Shown here piece after piece: positions 22,936 to 34,350 of a stretch of DNA of 64,000 nucleotides. A program made the translations under genes and the position numbers. Every line of letters begins with the position of its first letter. Position 1 is the stretch's first letter. A model generated the notes under the pieces. That model did not search any database and was not told where the DNA came from. It worked only from the letters and a program-made list of their open reading frames with translations. The DNA is from Smallanthus sonchifolius (taxonomy: Eukaryota > Streptophyta > Magnoliopsida > Asterales > Asteraceae): NCBI GenBank assembly GCA_023525975.1, contig CM042021.1:103771501-103835500 (forward strand). The letters are read 5' to 3'.

Positions 22936-22948
22936 GGATGGCGCCAAA
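22936..22948 (-). other. primer-binding site of the gag-pro element
   Basis: TTTGGCGCCATCC, read on the minus strand immediately after the 5' LTR. The same word follows the LTR of the 48.6-kb relative (52105-52117). The tRNA matched is not assigned here. Confidence 0.7.
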
Positions 22949-24471
22949 TGTTGCTACAAAACTTACCACCTAGGGGTGGAGGTCTTGAAGCAGTGCTGGA
23001 TGAACAAGTTAAGCTGGAACTTCTGGACTTGGGCTTGGAAGAACGGACGGGATCTCCGGGTCTTGAAAGGGTGATCTGCAAAATAGGAAACACCGTGAGC
23101 CTCGCCACGAGTAGAAGGAGTTTTCTCCCCGTGACCACCCTCCGGCGTGAGAATAAGTACGTGTGTAGTGGAAGGTAAAAAGATGAGAAAGAAGAGATAA
23201 GTAAATTATGATATTGTGAATTTGTGAGTTAAAACATGAGTCATCCTTTGAAATCGGCCAGACTATTTATAAGGTATCCATGGTCAAGATGTTTGGACTG
23301 AATGTCTATTATAGGTTGTTTGCAGTCAAACATCTTTCCCTGCTTCTGCTAATATGACTGTTATTTCCTCTTTCGTGCTTAGAGAGTTCAGGGTGTGTTT
23401 AATTACCTTTGTCTATATAGTTGACCCGTGTTCCTTGTACACAGGTTCTGTTCCTGACATATCTTGTCTTGTTAGCTGACTTCCCTTTTTGTGTTACTGG
23501 TTCTTACCTGACCTCTTTCTATCATGGGTTCAGGTTTCCCCATTGGTGTTGTCTTTATAGTTGACTCTTATGCCCAATGGGACTTTATCTTAGTTATTTA
23601 GTATTATTTTCTAGTATGAGATTATTTCCCTCGCAACTTCTTTGATATTTTCTAAGTGTTGAGTGGGAGCTGTCGTCCGTTGTCAAACGAGTCCATCTTT
23701 CGGTCAGGATCCCTTTGAGCCGCGGCACGGCCTCAGCCGCGGCTGGGGTTGGGTTTTGGCTCCGTCCTTGTTTTTTACTTATAGCCGTCATCTTTAGAAA
23801 CTCGATTTTCCTGAGGAGGATTCTTAACCGTAGCGCCAGGTTCTCAGCCGTGGCATGCCTTCAGCCGCGGCACACCTTCAGCGATGTACGGGTATGCTTT
23901 GATGGTTCGGCACACTCTCAGCCGCGGCAGGCTCTCAGCCGCGGCAGGTGGCTCCATTAGTGGGTCTCAGGTCTGATCGTCTATTCATAAGCTTCTCAGC
24001 CGCGGCAGGTGGCCATGATGATGGTCACAGGTCTTGGTGAGCCGCGGCCGGTGGCTCTCAGCCGCGGCAGGTGGCTCCATTGGTGGGTCTCAGGTCTGAT
24101 CGTCTATTCATAAGCTTCTCAGCCGCGGCAGGTGGCCATGATGATGGTCACAGGTCTTGGTGAGCCGCGGCCGGTGGCTCTCAGCCGCGGCAGGTTTGCC
24201 ATCGTTCATTTGATTGCTTAATCCCCTTCAAGTCCCTAAACCAGAGATCCGGTTCGTTTGTTTCTTATATTGGGTTTTAATATCTTAAACCCCTTAAACC
24301 GGAGATCCGGTTCGTTTGGTTCTTACATTGGGTTTTAATATCCTAAACCCCTTAAACCGGAGATCCGGTTCGTTTGGTTCTTACATTGGGTTTTAATAGC
24401 CTAAACCCCTTAAACCGGAGATCCGGTTCGTTTAGTTCTTATATAGGGTTTTGATATCTTAAACCCCTTCA
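22949..24471 (-). repeat. 5' LTR of the gag-pro element, 1523 bp
   Basis: Nearly identical to 17576-18975 apart from about seven substitutions and an extra tandem copy of a 123-bp segment (23941-24063 and 24064-24186). TATA box on the minus strand at 23264-23271 should drive the gag-pro transcript. Confidence 0.93.
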
Positions 24472-24515
24472 ATACTAAAACACGTGACTGTGATGTTGGG
24501 CAAGGCATAAAATTT

Positions 24516-24839
24516 GTTTGGACTAGAGGTGCATAAAAAAACCGGTTTGAGATCTCAAATCGATTGTTAAACCGGTTTAAAACTGGTTAAAATCGTCGGT
24601 TTAAAACCTATAAACTAAAACCGGTTTGAAACCGTTTTAACCTGAACCGAACTGGTCAAAATTGGTTTTAAACATGTTTTAAACCGGTCAAAACCGGTTA
24701 AACTCCCCCTCTCAAACCGGTTTCAAACAGAACCGCTTTGAACCCAAACCGGTTTTGACTTTTCTTGATCAAATCGGTTTCGGTTTGGTTTCAAACCTGT
24801 TCGGTTTGAAAAACCGATTTATGCAACTCTAGTTTGGAC
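24516..24839. mobile_element. hAT-type MITE, 308 bp, rich in AACCGGTTT
   Basis: Element 24524-24831 is flanked by a perfect 8-bp TSD GTTTGGAC (24516-24523 and 24832-24839). Termini TAGAGGTGCATAAA and TTTATGCAACTCTA are inverted repeats with one mismatch. The interior is mostly AAACCGGTTT-like words in both directions. A degenerate relative is at about 26945-27085. No coding content. Confidence 0.9.
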
Positions 24840-26064
24840 TTTGGTTTCTAAAAAGCAAACATAATCAGCAGAGCAAAAACTATTAATAGAGAAGGTCTGG
24901 AGCAAAAATCATATGTACATCATCAAAGTTAGCAAGAAGTCATCTAATCTAAGTGAATTAAGAGTTTTAGCTCATGCTAGCTATAAAAGTACCCAAACGA
25001 ACTACAAAACTGGAGTGAAACATGATAACAAAGATAAATCAGCCCGATCTAGAAGTAGATGTGGGATGTAGATCACTAGAATCCTCCTTGAAGTTAATAG
25101 TCTTCACCATTTATGAAGCTGGGACGAAAATCGCACTTGGGAGCAGCTGGATACAGTAGGACTTTGCAACCAAGTCTCCCCCATTGCAAAATAAGCCAAA
25201 ATAGAGTTATAAACCCTTCAGACTACCAATACGAGCCTTAATGGTCCCGGGACATGCCAATACGGGACGTATTGGTCCCTGAAAATCTAGTTTGTTAGAG
25301 ATTGGATCCAGATAGGGTTGGAAGGGTAATACGGGCTGTATAGGTGCTCAAGGATGCCAATATGTGTTGTATTGTATTGTGTTGTTGACTTTGACTTTTC
25401 TTCTTTTTTGATTTCAACTTCTAACCTTCCATGATCCCTTTCAATTATCTTCAAATTCAATCAATTAGCCAACAAAACCTACAAATTCAATAATGAACCA
25501 AATAAGTGTTGATTCAAATGAATTTATAATAAAAATCATTCAAAACGAGGGGACAATATGCATTATTAACCTGTATAATTATTAACATATCATTTATACT
25601 TAAAATATTGTCAAGTTTGCTGGTACGCTAAATCTTTTGGGTAATTATAAATAGGAGTCATGCTTAAAAAAAAGACGGTGGAATGTCATGTAGAAAAACT
25701 AAGAAATAACATAATGAAAATGATGATTCCTGATTGGTTTTAATAAAAAAAATATGCAAAAATCATCCACGGCCGAAACCGCGGTAGACCATAGGACCAT
25801 CCAAACAAATATCAGAGAAGAATCAGGGTCGCACACAGTCGATGCTGTGAGACCAATCGTACAACATATGTCAAAAATGACTCAAGCTAGAACAGGTGTA
25901 GTGGATGCCACGGTCGAACTGTGCATCTTTTGTATCTTCAGTATGACGTATATATGGTGAACACAAACAAATGAAGTAAAATAAGTAACATATATGAAAA
26001 CAATGTCTAATCAACTTACAAGTGTAACACCCATTAAGATAATATGATAAACTAGTCTGGTTAA
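24840..26064. other. intergenic, no gene seen
   Basis: AT-rich with no recognisable ORF. A perfect 8-bp hairpin (CCAATACGGGACGTATTGG) lies at 25257-25275 amid related partial words (CCAATACGAG, AATACGGGCTGTAT). Confidence 0.5.
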
Positions 26065-26481
26065 TCTATACTATATAATAAATAAAGGTTTTCTATTGCC
26101 ACATGTCGTCTCCATATTCATTCTCACCATTTTTTTCCCGCATCTCTTTCTTATTTAATATATTTCCATATTTTAATAATAATAATAATTTTTAAATAAA
26201 ATTATAATTATACGAATAAAACACATTTATTTTTAATTATCGCTTATTATAAGAAATTTTGAAATTTATTTATGTAACTTTTATTTCAATCAAATAGTAA
26301 TGAAAGTTAAATTATATTTCTGAAACCCAATTATATATTAATTTTTACATATTTTAAGTTTGTATCTATCCTTAGTATATATGTAATATATTTTTAAACA
26401 TGTAAAATATATACATAAAGATTTAAAAAATTTATATATTGATGTGTTTCAACCCGTGTGTAAACACGGGATCTAAACTAG
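26065..26481 (+). mobile_element. non-autonomous Helitron (ATREP-like), 417 bp
   Basis: Starts TCTATACTATATAATAAATA and ends ATCTAAACTAG, inserted between A (26064) and T (26482) as Helitrons do. The subterminal hairpin CCCGTG-TGTAAA-CACGGG lies just before the end. A second full copy is at 30606-31047 and an inverted fragment at 27110-27360. No Rep/helicase. Confidence 0.88.
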
Positions 26482-27440
26482 TTTATAATAAGATAAAGTA
26501 TTAAAGTCTATCTATATCATCGTTGTAAGAATATTAATAAGTGTATGTGTTATATTCGTGACATAAGACATTTTCTAGATTTATATATTTTAAATTAATA
26601 CAAACCAGAATGTAAATGGATTAAACATTTAAACATATAATATATAAAATATAAAAATTTTAATTTTCTTTTATTTATGGCGTTCTAAAAGTCAATGGTC
26701 AAAAAGGATCCCAAATGCCACAGGAAGCTTCCTCAACTTTCAAATGTTTGACTTTACCTTGGACTAAGAGAGCCTTATATACGACCTTTTTCTTCGAAGG
26801 CAAGACATTTATATATCAGGTGATGTCGGTTTCAACGGTATATATATTAATTTTTTATTCAGCGTGCATTTTTATATTTAGTATTTGTTTTAAAAAAAAA
26901 AAATTTTTGAGGTTGATCGGGTGATTTGAGGCTTTGCCTTCTTTCTATGGGGTGTTTAAGGTCCGGTTTTGACGGTTTTTAGGTCAAACCGTTAGCTAAG
27001 AACGGTTTTTTATTATAAAAACCGAAACCGAACCGTTGAAATTTAAAACCAAACCAAACTGTTACGGTTTGGTTCCGGTTTGTGCTTTATTAGGCACTTA
27101 TATAAAATGTATAAAATAATTTGACTTTCATTACTATTTGATTGAAAATAAAAGTTGTATAATTAGATTTTAAAATTTCTTATAATAAGTGATAATTTAC
27201 AATAAATGTGTTTTATAGTATAATTAGTATTTACTTTTAAAATATATTATTATTAAAATATAGAGGTGTATTTAATAAAAGAGATAGATGAGAAAAAAAT
27301 GATAAGAATGAATATGGAGGTGACACGTGACATTAAAAAACCTTTATTTATTAGATAGTACAAATAACTTACAAAACAAATGAGCTAACCATCATTGCAT
27401 AAGTTACAACTAATCAATGCATTATCTTTTTCTCTCTTTT
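26482..27440. other. intergenic with MITE and inverted Helitron fragments
   Basis: Contains a GGTTT/AACCG-rich fragment (about 26945-27085) like the hAT MITE at 24524, and from about 27110 to 27360 a minus-strand fragment of the Helitron family at 26065. No gene. Confidence 0.6.
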
Positions 27441-28640
27441 TTTGAACAACAACAATGAGAAATTCTCATAAAAAAGCTAACAGGAAACTAGTAAAACCCC
27501 CAGTTACAACACTCGCCCAAAGGGCAATATCACCAAAATAACCAAAATCCGTACATAACAAAACAAAAACAACCCATCAAACCAACACTTTGATTATCCT
27601 ATACCTGCTGTAGGATTAACTATCCATTCCTCCCAATTGCAATGTAGTTTTGGCCCCTAGCTTCAATCTAATTAAAGGATTGGCATTTTATTTCGTCCAC
27701 CATGTTTCCTACCGTTGTTCTTGAATTGGAGAAGAGCCACCAGTTCCTTGTTTTCCATATCACCCAACACGTATTATATCTAATTAGTGCTCGGATCTTT
27801 TTGACCTTACCCAGCCCCTGTGAATCCTTGATAAATTTTGTCAATTCTTTGATTGTTGACTGCCTAGAGACATCTAGTTTCATCCACTTAGAAATTCTAC
27901 TCCATGTACCATTAGCCACCGGGAAACGAATGAAGGTGTGATCTTCATGCTCCTCCTCTAGTAGGCATAAAGAACAACGGGCCGTTGGAATAGGGATCCA
28001 TCTTAGCCCTGAGCGTCGTGGCCACTAGCAATCTATATTGAAGTAGCCGCCACCCAAAACAACGGACTTTTAAAGGGATCCATCTTAGCCAAAGAACTTC
28101 CACATTAGATCCCTGCATCGTTTTATCATCTAGCCACCTTCTACACGATTCCGTATTGAATATCCCCGAAGGGTCCCCTTCCTAGACCCACTTATCTGGA
28201 CCATCGTTGAAGTAGTATTCTTTGATCACATCTTCCAAATCTTTTATTTCATCCACCCTTTTGCTCACTTCAGCCCCATTTTTCCAATCCTAATTGAATA
28301 CTAAAGTTCCGACTTCCAAGCTGTGAATCCTTTCCGCTATGCAGCAAGTTTTTTTTCCGGTCTAATACATATAAGGCAGGGAACAGCCTTCTAAAAGGAA
28401 TTGTTACGAACCAGGCCAGGTTCCAAAAGGAGGATTTAGCGCTATCACCGATGTGTTTCCGGAATAAGTTGTTAAGAGATTCCCCCACACTGCCAAAGTC
28501 TTTTCCTGTTGAAGCAATAGCCGACCAATTATCCGCGAATGATTTACGATGAAGGTCATTAAGAGATTCCAATGATGATTTGTATATTGCTTTGATACAA
28601 CATGCCCAAAGGCTATTTGGATCGTTAACTGCTATCCATC
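27440..28640 (-). pseudogene. decayed L1-type LINE, ORF2 C-terminal region
   Basis: Minus-strand frames 28572-28270 (NNLFRKHIGDSAKSSFWNLAW, RRLFPALYVLDRKKN) and 27990-27668 (HEDHTFIRFPVANGTWSRI, IRYNTCWVIWKTRNWWLF) match the end of reverse transcriptase and the zf-RVT region of plant LINEs, joined by a segment reading DPSGIFNTESCRRWLDDK and PLKVRCFGWRL. Stops and frameshifts break it, for instance before IEARGQNY near the C-terminus. A T-run at 27438-27444 on the plus strand fits a poly-A tail. The element is 5'-truncated. Confidence 0.85.
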
Positions 28641-28642
28641 AC

Positions 28643-28857
28643 GTTGGTCATTTGGTGCAATGGTAGCCCCAAGACTTCCTATAGTGGAGGTCTTGGGTTC
28701 GAATCCTGGTCATAGCAAAAAAAGGGGTCTGTGGCTAGGTCAGGGGGTTTACCTAGTTGGGGGGTTCCTCCTGTGGTGGGTTATCCTAGATATTCTAGGT
28801 GTTGCCCCGAAAAAATCCAATTATCCTAGAATATCTAGATGTTGTCGTTAAAAAAAT
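28643..28857 (+). mobile_element. tRNA-derived SINE
   Basis: A box TGGTGCAATGG (28653-28663) and B box GGTTCGAATCC (28696-28706) are correctly spaced. The body ends in two related segments (TTATCCTAGATATTCTAGGT and TTATCCTAGAATATCTAGAT), each followed by GTTG and an A-rich stretch. It sits immediately next to the LINE remnant. TSDs are not clear. Confidence 0.75.
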
Positions 28858-28859
28858 TG

Positions 28860-29394
28860 TTTTACATCTCCATTTGATAGAATGGCTTGATTTAAAAAAA
28901 GGGGTTTTCTAGATGCACCATATCTTCACGTAGCCCGATAATAAATGATCTCAAGCCTTCCGGTTCTTTATTCAATTTTTTTTCAACATTACCTATTTAT
29001 TTGTCTTTATATGGTGGTTACAAGATATCATTAAGATTGATCTTTTGAGGTTTTTGTATATGGAAACTTAATTCCTAAATATTTTGCCACTTAACATCAT
29101 CACAATCATTCTTAACTTTTTCCTCTCAAAATCACATTTACATCCACTTTCCATATTTAGCTCATTTTTTTGTGAAAAATTACATAAATAAACATTTTAC
29201 TAAATCAATTCACCATTTTTACAATTGACTCACATTTTTTTAAAATTATCATCAAAAGTGAATACTTAAAAAAAATCAAGAATTAAAAAATAGAAGATTT
29301 AAAAAAACAAGTTTTTTTTAAAATTTCATTAAGAAAACAAAGTTTTAATTTTACATATAAAATTTGAAAATACTACTTGTATTTTAAATAAATA
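28860..29394. other. AT-rich intergenic, no gene seen
   Basis: Poly-A and poly-T rich, with no recognisable family. Confidence 0.5.
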
Positions 29395-29760
29395 CTAGAA
29401 GGAGGTTCCGCGCGTTGCGACGACTTCCGAGCGATAGTGTTAGCTTTTATCCACGTGTGTTTCCGCATGTTAAACCACAGAAGAAATTAACGTTCTCGAA
29501 AACTTATAAAATAAAGTCAAAAACTTTAGGTAAACTCACCATGCGCAAGAAGAGCATATAAGATTTATGTATATAAATTAAAATGCAAGAAAAAAAATGG
29601 CATTAAAGCCTTTAAAACTGTGAAAGGAGTGTAGCTGTAGGTTTTGAACCCGGGTCATATGCTTTAACGTAAATCACAAACACCACTACACCAAAGCTAT
29701 CTTTTGTTTAGCATTTTTAAATCCCTATTCTAATAAAAGACTAAATTTTTCGTATACAAG
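29395..29760 (-). mobile_element. Helitron 3' part with tRNA-like module (5' end not found)
   Basis: Plus strand ACTAGAAGGAGG...CCGCGCGTTGCG is the complement of a Helitron 3' end (CGCAACGCGCGG hairpin then CTAGT), with the terminus at 29395. It is homologous along its length to 52622 onward (shared AAGAAATTAACGT, GCATATAAGATTTATG, GGCATTAAAGCCTTTAAAAC with small changes). A minus-strand tRNA-like module (A box TGGTGTAGTGG, B box at 29641-29652) lies about 250 bp from the 3' end. Confidence 0.65.
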
Positions 29761-30605
29761 GTGAGATTTTTTTTAAAATTTTTAATTTAATTTTGATACG
29801 TAAATTTAATTACAACTTAAATATTTGTAAACATGTTACAACATCAAGGTTAAAGTTTCTACAAAGATGCTAATAGAGTTTCAAGAAGCTAATAAAATGG
29901 AGAAACAACGTATGCAAGGAAATCGTTGACCAATTTGATTATCTCCGATTTCTTTTTTCTCCCTTGTGGCTTCAATTAGGTTTGAATCGTCTGTGACATT
30001 TATTTCGATCGGTTTTTGCTATTTTGTGTTTTCAGTCATTGAGGAAAAGAAACTCCATTCTTTGTTGCATTTAGTGGGTGTTAATATTTTTTGCATTTCA
30101 ATTTGGTTTTGGTATTGAAATTACGAAACACTTAAAATTATATGGCGATCTTTAATTTCGTTAGGGTGTGTTCTTCATATTTATGTTCTAATATGTGGTT
30201 TGTGTTCATTTTTGTGTTTTAAGTCACTTCTTTGGCACATTTGAGTTTTGGTACTGCAGAATTTTAATCAATTATTATGTTTCTAGAGATGCCATCGTTG
30301 ATTAGGAACTGTCATTCTCTAAATATGTTTGATGAATCAAATTCTTTAGATCAAGAAAATCACAGATGAAATTCAAGATTTTTTTCATTGTATAAAGATT
30401 CAAGATTTTTTTAGTCTACAGATGTTTTTGTATGTTTATATGGTGTTATGTCAAGACCATGGTTTTAATTTTTATTTTTATGTATAAAATGTATAAGTTT
30501 ATGATTATGTCTAGAAAGCAAAACACATTAATCTTTGTTTTATTGATTCTTTTTATCTAGATATAATTTATTTGTTTATTTATGTTATGATGAATAAAAT
30601 CTATA
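29760..30605. other. AT-rich intergenic, possible rest of Helitron
   Basis: No gene or clear repeat edge. It may contain the 5' part of the preceding Helitron. Confidence 0.4.
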
Positions 30606-31047
30606 TCTATACTATATAATAAATAAAGGTTTTTTCATATCACGTGTCGCCTCCATATTCATTCTCATTATTATTTTTCCCGAGTCCCTCTCTTATTAAA
30701 TACACCTTTATGTTTTAATAATAATATATTATTAAAGAAAATACTAATTATACTAATAAAACACATTTATTTTAAATTATCTCTTATTATAAGAAACTTT
30801 GAAATCTAATTATGTAAGTTTTATTTTCAATCAAATAGTAAATGAAAGTCAAATTACATTAAATAGTAATTAACGTATTTTCAAAACTCAATTATAAATA
30901 TATTAATTTTTACATATTTTGAATTTTGTTTTCTATCCTTAGTATATGTAATACATTTTTACACCTGTAAGATATATACATAAAGATTTAAGAATTTTAT
31001 GTATTGATATTTTTCACCTCGTGTGTACTACACGGGTTCTAAGCTAG
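30606..31047 (+). mobile_element. non-autonomous Helitron (ATREP-like), 442 bp
   Basis: Second complete copy of the family at 26065: starts TCTATACTATATAATAAATA, ends TTCTAAGCTAG, A at 30605 and T at 31048. Subterminal hairpin CGTGT-GTACT-ACACG. By eye it is clearly diverged from the first copy. Confidence 0.88.
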
Positions 31048-31602
31048 TATTATACAATAAATGGATGTTCTTCTTTAGAAATTACATTTGTAACAACACA
31101 ATATATAAAAAGGTGTTTCTATTGGTAGAATCCATTTTGTCTCTACTTCTTTTGGTGAATCGTATACTTTAAAAATTCTTTTAATCAAAATTAAAGGTCT
31201 AAGATCATTTGAAGAAATTCATACAGTTAAATGACGTATATTACTTATCTTTAGAGACGCATGTTATCTCTTGGACTATTAGTCTTTGATAAACTATTAA
31301 TATGGAAAAGTTACCAATACCACGTGAAATGTTTTATACAATGAAGTATTTTTAAATTTGTAAACTATCATTGTAAGGTTTCATTTGACATGTAATTTAA
31401 TGTATTGTAAAAAGTACACCACTCATGAAATGTATTTTCATGTATTTTTTTATGTTTTGATTACTCTCATCCATATAATCTTAACATTTAATAAAATGGA
31501 AAAGTTACCAATATAATATCAAATTTGTATAAAAATTGTGTTAAGATATTTATCAATATAATCTTAAAGTTTCATCCCGTGTAACAAACGAGTTTAAAGC
31601 TA
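31048..31602 (+). mobile_element. candidate third Helitron, abutting the previous one
   Basis: Ends TTTAAAGCTAGT after a degenerate CCCGTGT-AACAA-ACGAG hairpin at about 31580-31596, the same terminal grammar. The 5' end is uncertain; TATTATACAATAAATGG at about 31049 resembles the family start. Confidence 0.45.
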
Positions 31603-32269
31603 GTTGCTGATATAACACCAAATCTCCCATTTAAAAAAGACAAAAGTAAATGAATATGTTTAAAACTTATGGATGGATTATTTTGGCCAACAAGAGCTTC
31701 ACATTTGTCATTCTTATATGTTTTTTCTTTTTCTTTCGTTTATAACTTTTAAAATATGATATTTTATAAAATTCCAAATACACCATTTTGACGCACTTAA
31801 TTTTATCTACATTTCGATATAAGTTTTGTTCAAAACGGAGTTGCGTATTATGGTGTACAAGTTGTCTAAGCACCTACGTACAATGTCGTTATAAATTATT
31901 TTAAATCGTTACTTTTTTTAAACGATTTTGCTTTCGTTTATTAATTTCTTTATGGTTAATAATTTTTAACAACTTTGGTACGGTTTCGTTTTTTTGTTTA
32001 TAAAGTTTTTATAATGTTACTAACTATTTTGCTGCAACGCGTGCGTTTGTATAAACGTTTTGTTTTTTATATAATGTTTCGAATGCATTTATTTATTTTG
32101 TACACGATAACTTTTTTAACGGTTTCACTTTTCTATATAACATCTTTAATATTAGCAATGCTCTATTAAATGTTTTGCTTTTTTATGTATTGCGTGTTTT
32201 AACGTGCCGCTACGTGCGATTTCACGCGTCGTAACACGCGTGGCTCTTCAAAGACTTTGATTTATTTAA
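31603..32269. other. intergenic/old Helitron-derived sequence
   Basis: No gene. CG-containing words such as CAACGCGTGCG and CACGCGTCGTAACACGCG resemble Helitron-derived sequence; it continues on the other side of the Harbinger-like insertion, from 33448. Confidence 0.4.
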
Positions 32270-33447
32270 GGGTGTTGGGGGCACAACCATCACCCAAAAA
32301 CTACCCTAACAAAATACCCAATGAGGACGTGTCACCTCATTTTTACCCAAATCTAACCCTAATACCCTAAAGTATTAGGGGTACAACCCTAATACCCTAA
32401 AGATTTTTTTTCTTTGTATAAATTAATTCTTTTTTAAAACTAAAACAAATGTTTTATATATAATTTAGATAGGGTATGACATACAAACATACATCTATGA
32501 ATATCTTATTATTATATAGAAAAATAATAAATCAAGAATTCACACAAACAAAAACATAAACATGCAAAACAAGAAAACATATAAAGATCCTCGTGAATAC
32601 ATTAAAACCCTTTTGGTTTATTGAAAATTCAAAACCATCTTCAGGATTAAATTTCAAAGATTCTTTCCAAATGAGGTGTTTGATGTCATCTTGTCAGAAA
32701 ACCAGATTCATATCTCTATAATCCAAAACCAAATTATATAACCCAAAACTTAAAAATATCCAATACAAAGTATAGAATAAATCGTGACTAATCTGAGAAC
32801 AAAACAAGAAGATAAGAATCAGATCATCATTATAGTGATGATCTGATGATAGACTCTCAATACAAATCTGAGAAAAATTAAAACTCAACAAAATATGAAA
32901 CCCTGGAAATCAAATAGGAGATTCCAGGAGAACGATTGAGAGTGACTTTAACTGAGAACTCTCTCTCTTCAATTTATATATGCTCCAAATGAGATATTCA
33001 AATCACCCAGCTAACGGGTCATGAAGGATCCGACTCTTGATTGACCCTTAGTCTCCAATAGATCCATCTGATTAGTATCCTTCCAAATTCCAGTAGCATT
33101 TCAAAGCCCATTAAGAAATCCAAAGCCATCAGCCCATCATACATAACAACAAAATAAACAAATTGTATGTTATAAAATTAAGAAGAAAATAAAAATATGA
33201 TATATTTTTAACACGTCTTTAGTTAAAGAAGCTTGCTCAAAATCAAAGACAAAAGAAGATGGGCACGTGGGTTCCTCATTGATTTCATGGAGATTTCTCA
33301 CCAAAGGGTGGTTTAATGCTTCCTCCGCTGTAACCTTCAATCACCGAGATCTCCTACTCGATGACCTACCCGAAGTAATGGCGGCAGTGTACCCGTGGTA
33401 CCCGTAAACCCGCATGGGCTACCCGAAGGGTGCCCCCAACACCCTAA
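32267..33447. mobile_element. Harbinger/PIF-like non-autonomous DNA element, 1175 bp
   Basis: Element 32270-33444 has perfect 15-bp terminal inverted repeats (GGGTGTTGGGGGCAC and GTGCCCCCAACACCC) and a 3-bp TSD TAA (32267-32269, 33445-33447), the TWA target type of PIF/Harbinger. The interior has ACCCTAATACCCTAAA words near the left end and no transposase. Confidence 0.88.
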
Positions 33448-34350
33448 TGGTTTAGCTTTTTTTATAAAGTTTTGAAGTCGTTTTGCGTCTGTTTTTTAGT
33501 TTTTTTAAAGAATTTTATTTGTTTAACGGTTTAGCTTTTCTATTTTTATAAAATTCGAAGCCGCTTTGCGTCCGTTGTTTAACGTTTTACGACGCCCCGG
33601 ATAGATTACTCGTTTTAGTACAAACCCGAATGTAAATAGATTAAACATATAACTAAAAATATAAAAATATAAAAATAGGTTACAAAGTTTTAAATAATTT
33701 TGATTTTGATTTTCTTTTATTTAAAGACGCGTAGTTTTCAATGCATTCCATATTCTCAAGTGTTGCCGTATTTTAGGCGTCACAATATTATTATTTTTTT
33801 CTTTCGAAAAGCCGTTGAACGCAATAGGAAGCTTCCGCATGCGCTAGTTGTAAGCGCATCACATCCCTACCCAAGGCTTAGGTTCGATTCCCACACCCGC
33901 CCGGTTCGCTGCTTTTCCCACGGCTTACCCCTTTGTTATTGAGGTTGGTGGCCCAGTGTTAGAGGTTAAAACCTCTTGAAACACCAAGGTTTAAGAATAC
34001 CATGAGTTTAAGTCTTACTCTCATAGAATTAAAGATATTTGCCTTTAAAAAAAGGAAGCTTTCACAGAAACATTGACACGTAATGTTATTTATTTTAAAC
34101 TAGGAACCCTCCATTGAAAAAAAATAGGCGTACCTATATATGGAGGATGGGGGCAGGCGCCCTCCATGAAAAAAAAAGAATTTAGTGTTATATACGCATT
34201 AAAATCACGGTCGCCCCCCCCCCCCCTAAAATTTTGTAATAGGCCCACGATCGCCCTCATGAAAAAATTTTAGTGTTATACACGCGTTTTATATCACTAG
34301 TGAACCGACACCAAAAATTTTAGACTCCCATGAAAAAAATTCCTAGGTCC
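33448..34350. other. intergenic with a tRNA-like module
   Basis: Holds a plus-strand tRNA-like stretch with B box GGTTCGATTCC at 33881-33891 and GCTAGTTGTAAGCGC about 40 bp before it. A C-run is at 34206-34219. No gene. Confidence 0.5.

Larger units (their letters stand above)
17571..24476 (-). mobile_element. young non-autonomous Ty3/gypsy LTR element (gag-pro only) with minisatellite
   Basis: Full element 17576-24471 (6896 bp) flanked by a perfect 5-bp TSD ATACT (17571-17575, 24472-24476). LTRs are 17576-18975 and 22949-24471, both TG...CA. Minus-strand order: 5' LTR, PBS (TTTGGCGCCATCC, 22936-22948), gag-protease ORF, short spacer, 62/63-bp minisatellite, PPT (ACTGGGGGGACA, complement of 18976-18987), 3' LTR. 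No reverse transcriptase, RNase H or integrase is encoded, so mobility would need a helper element. By eye the LTRs differ at about seven positions plus one 123-bp duplication, so insertion was recent. Confidence 0.92.
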
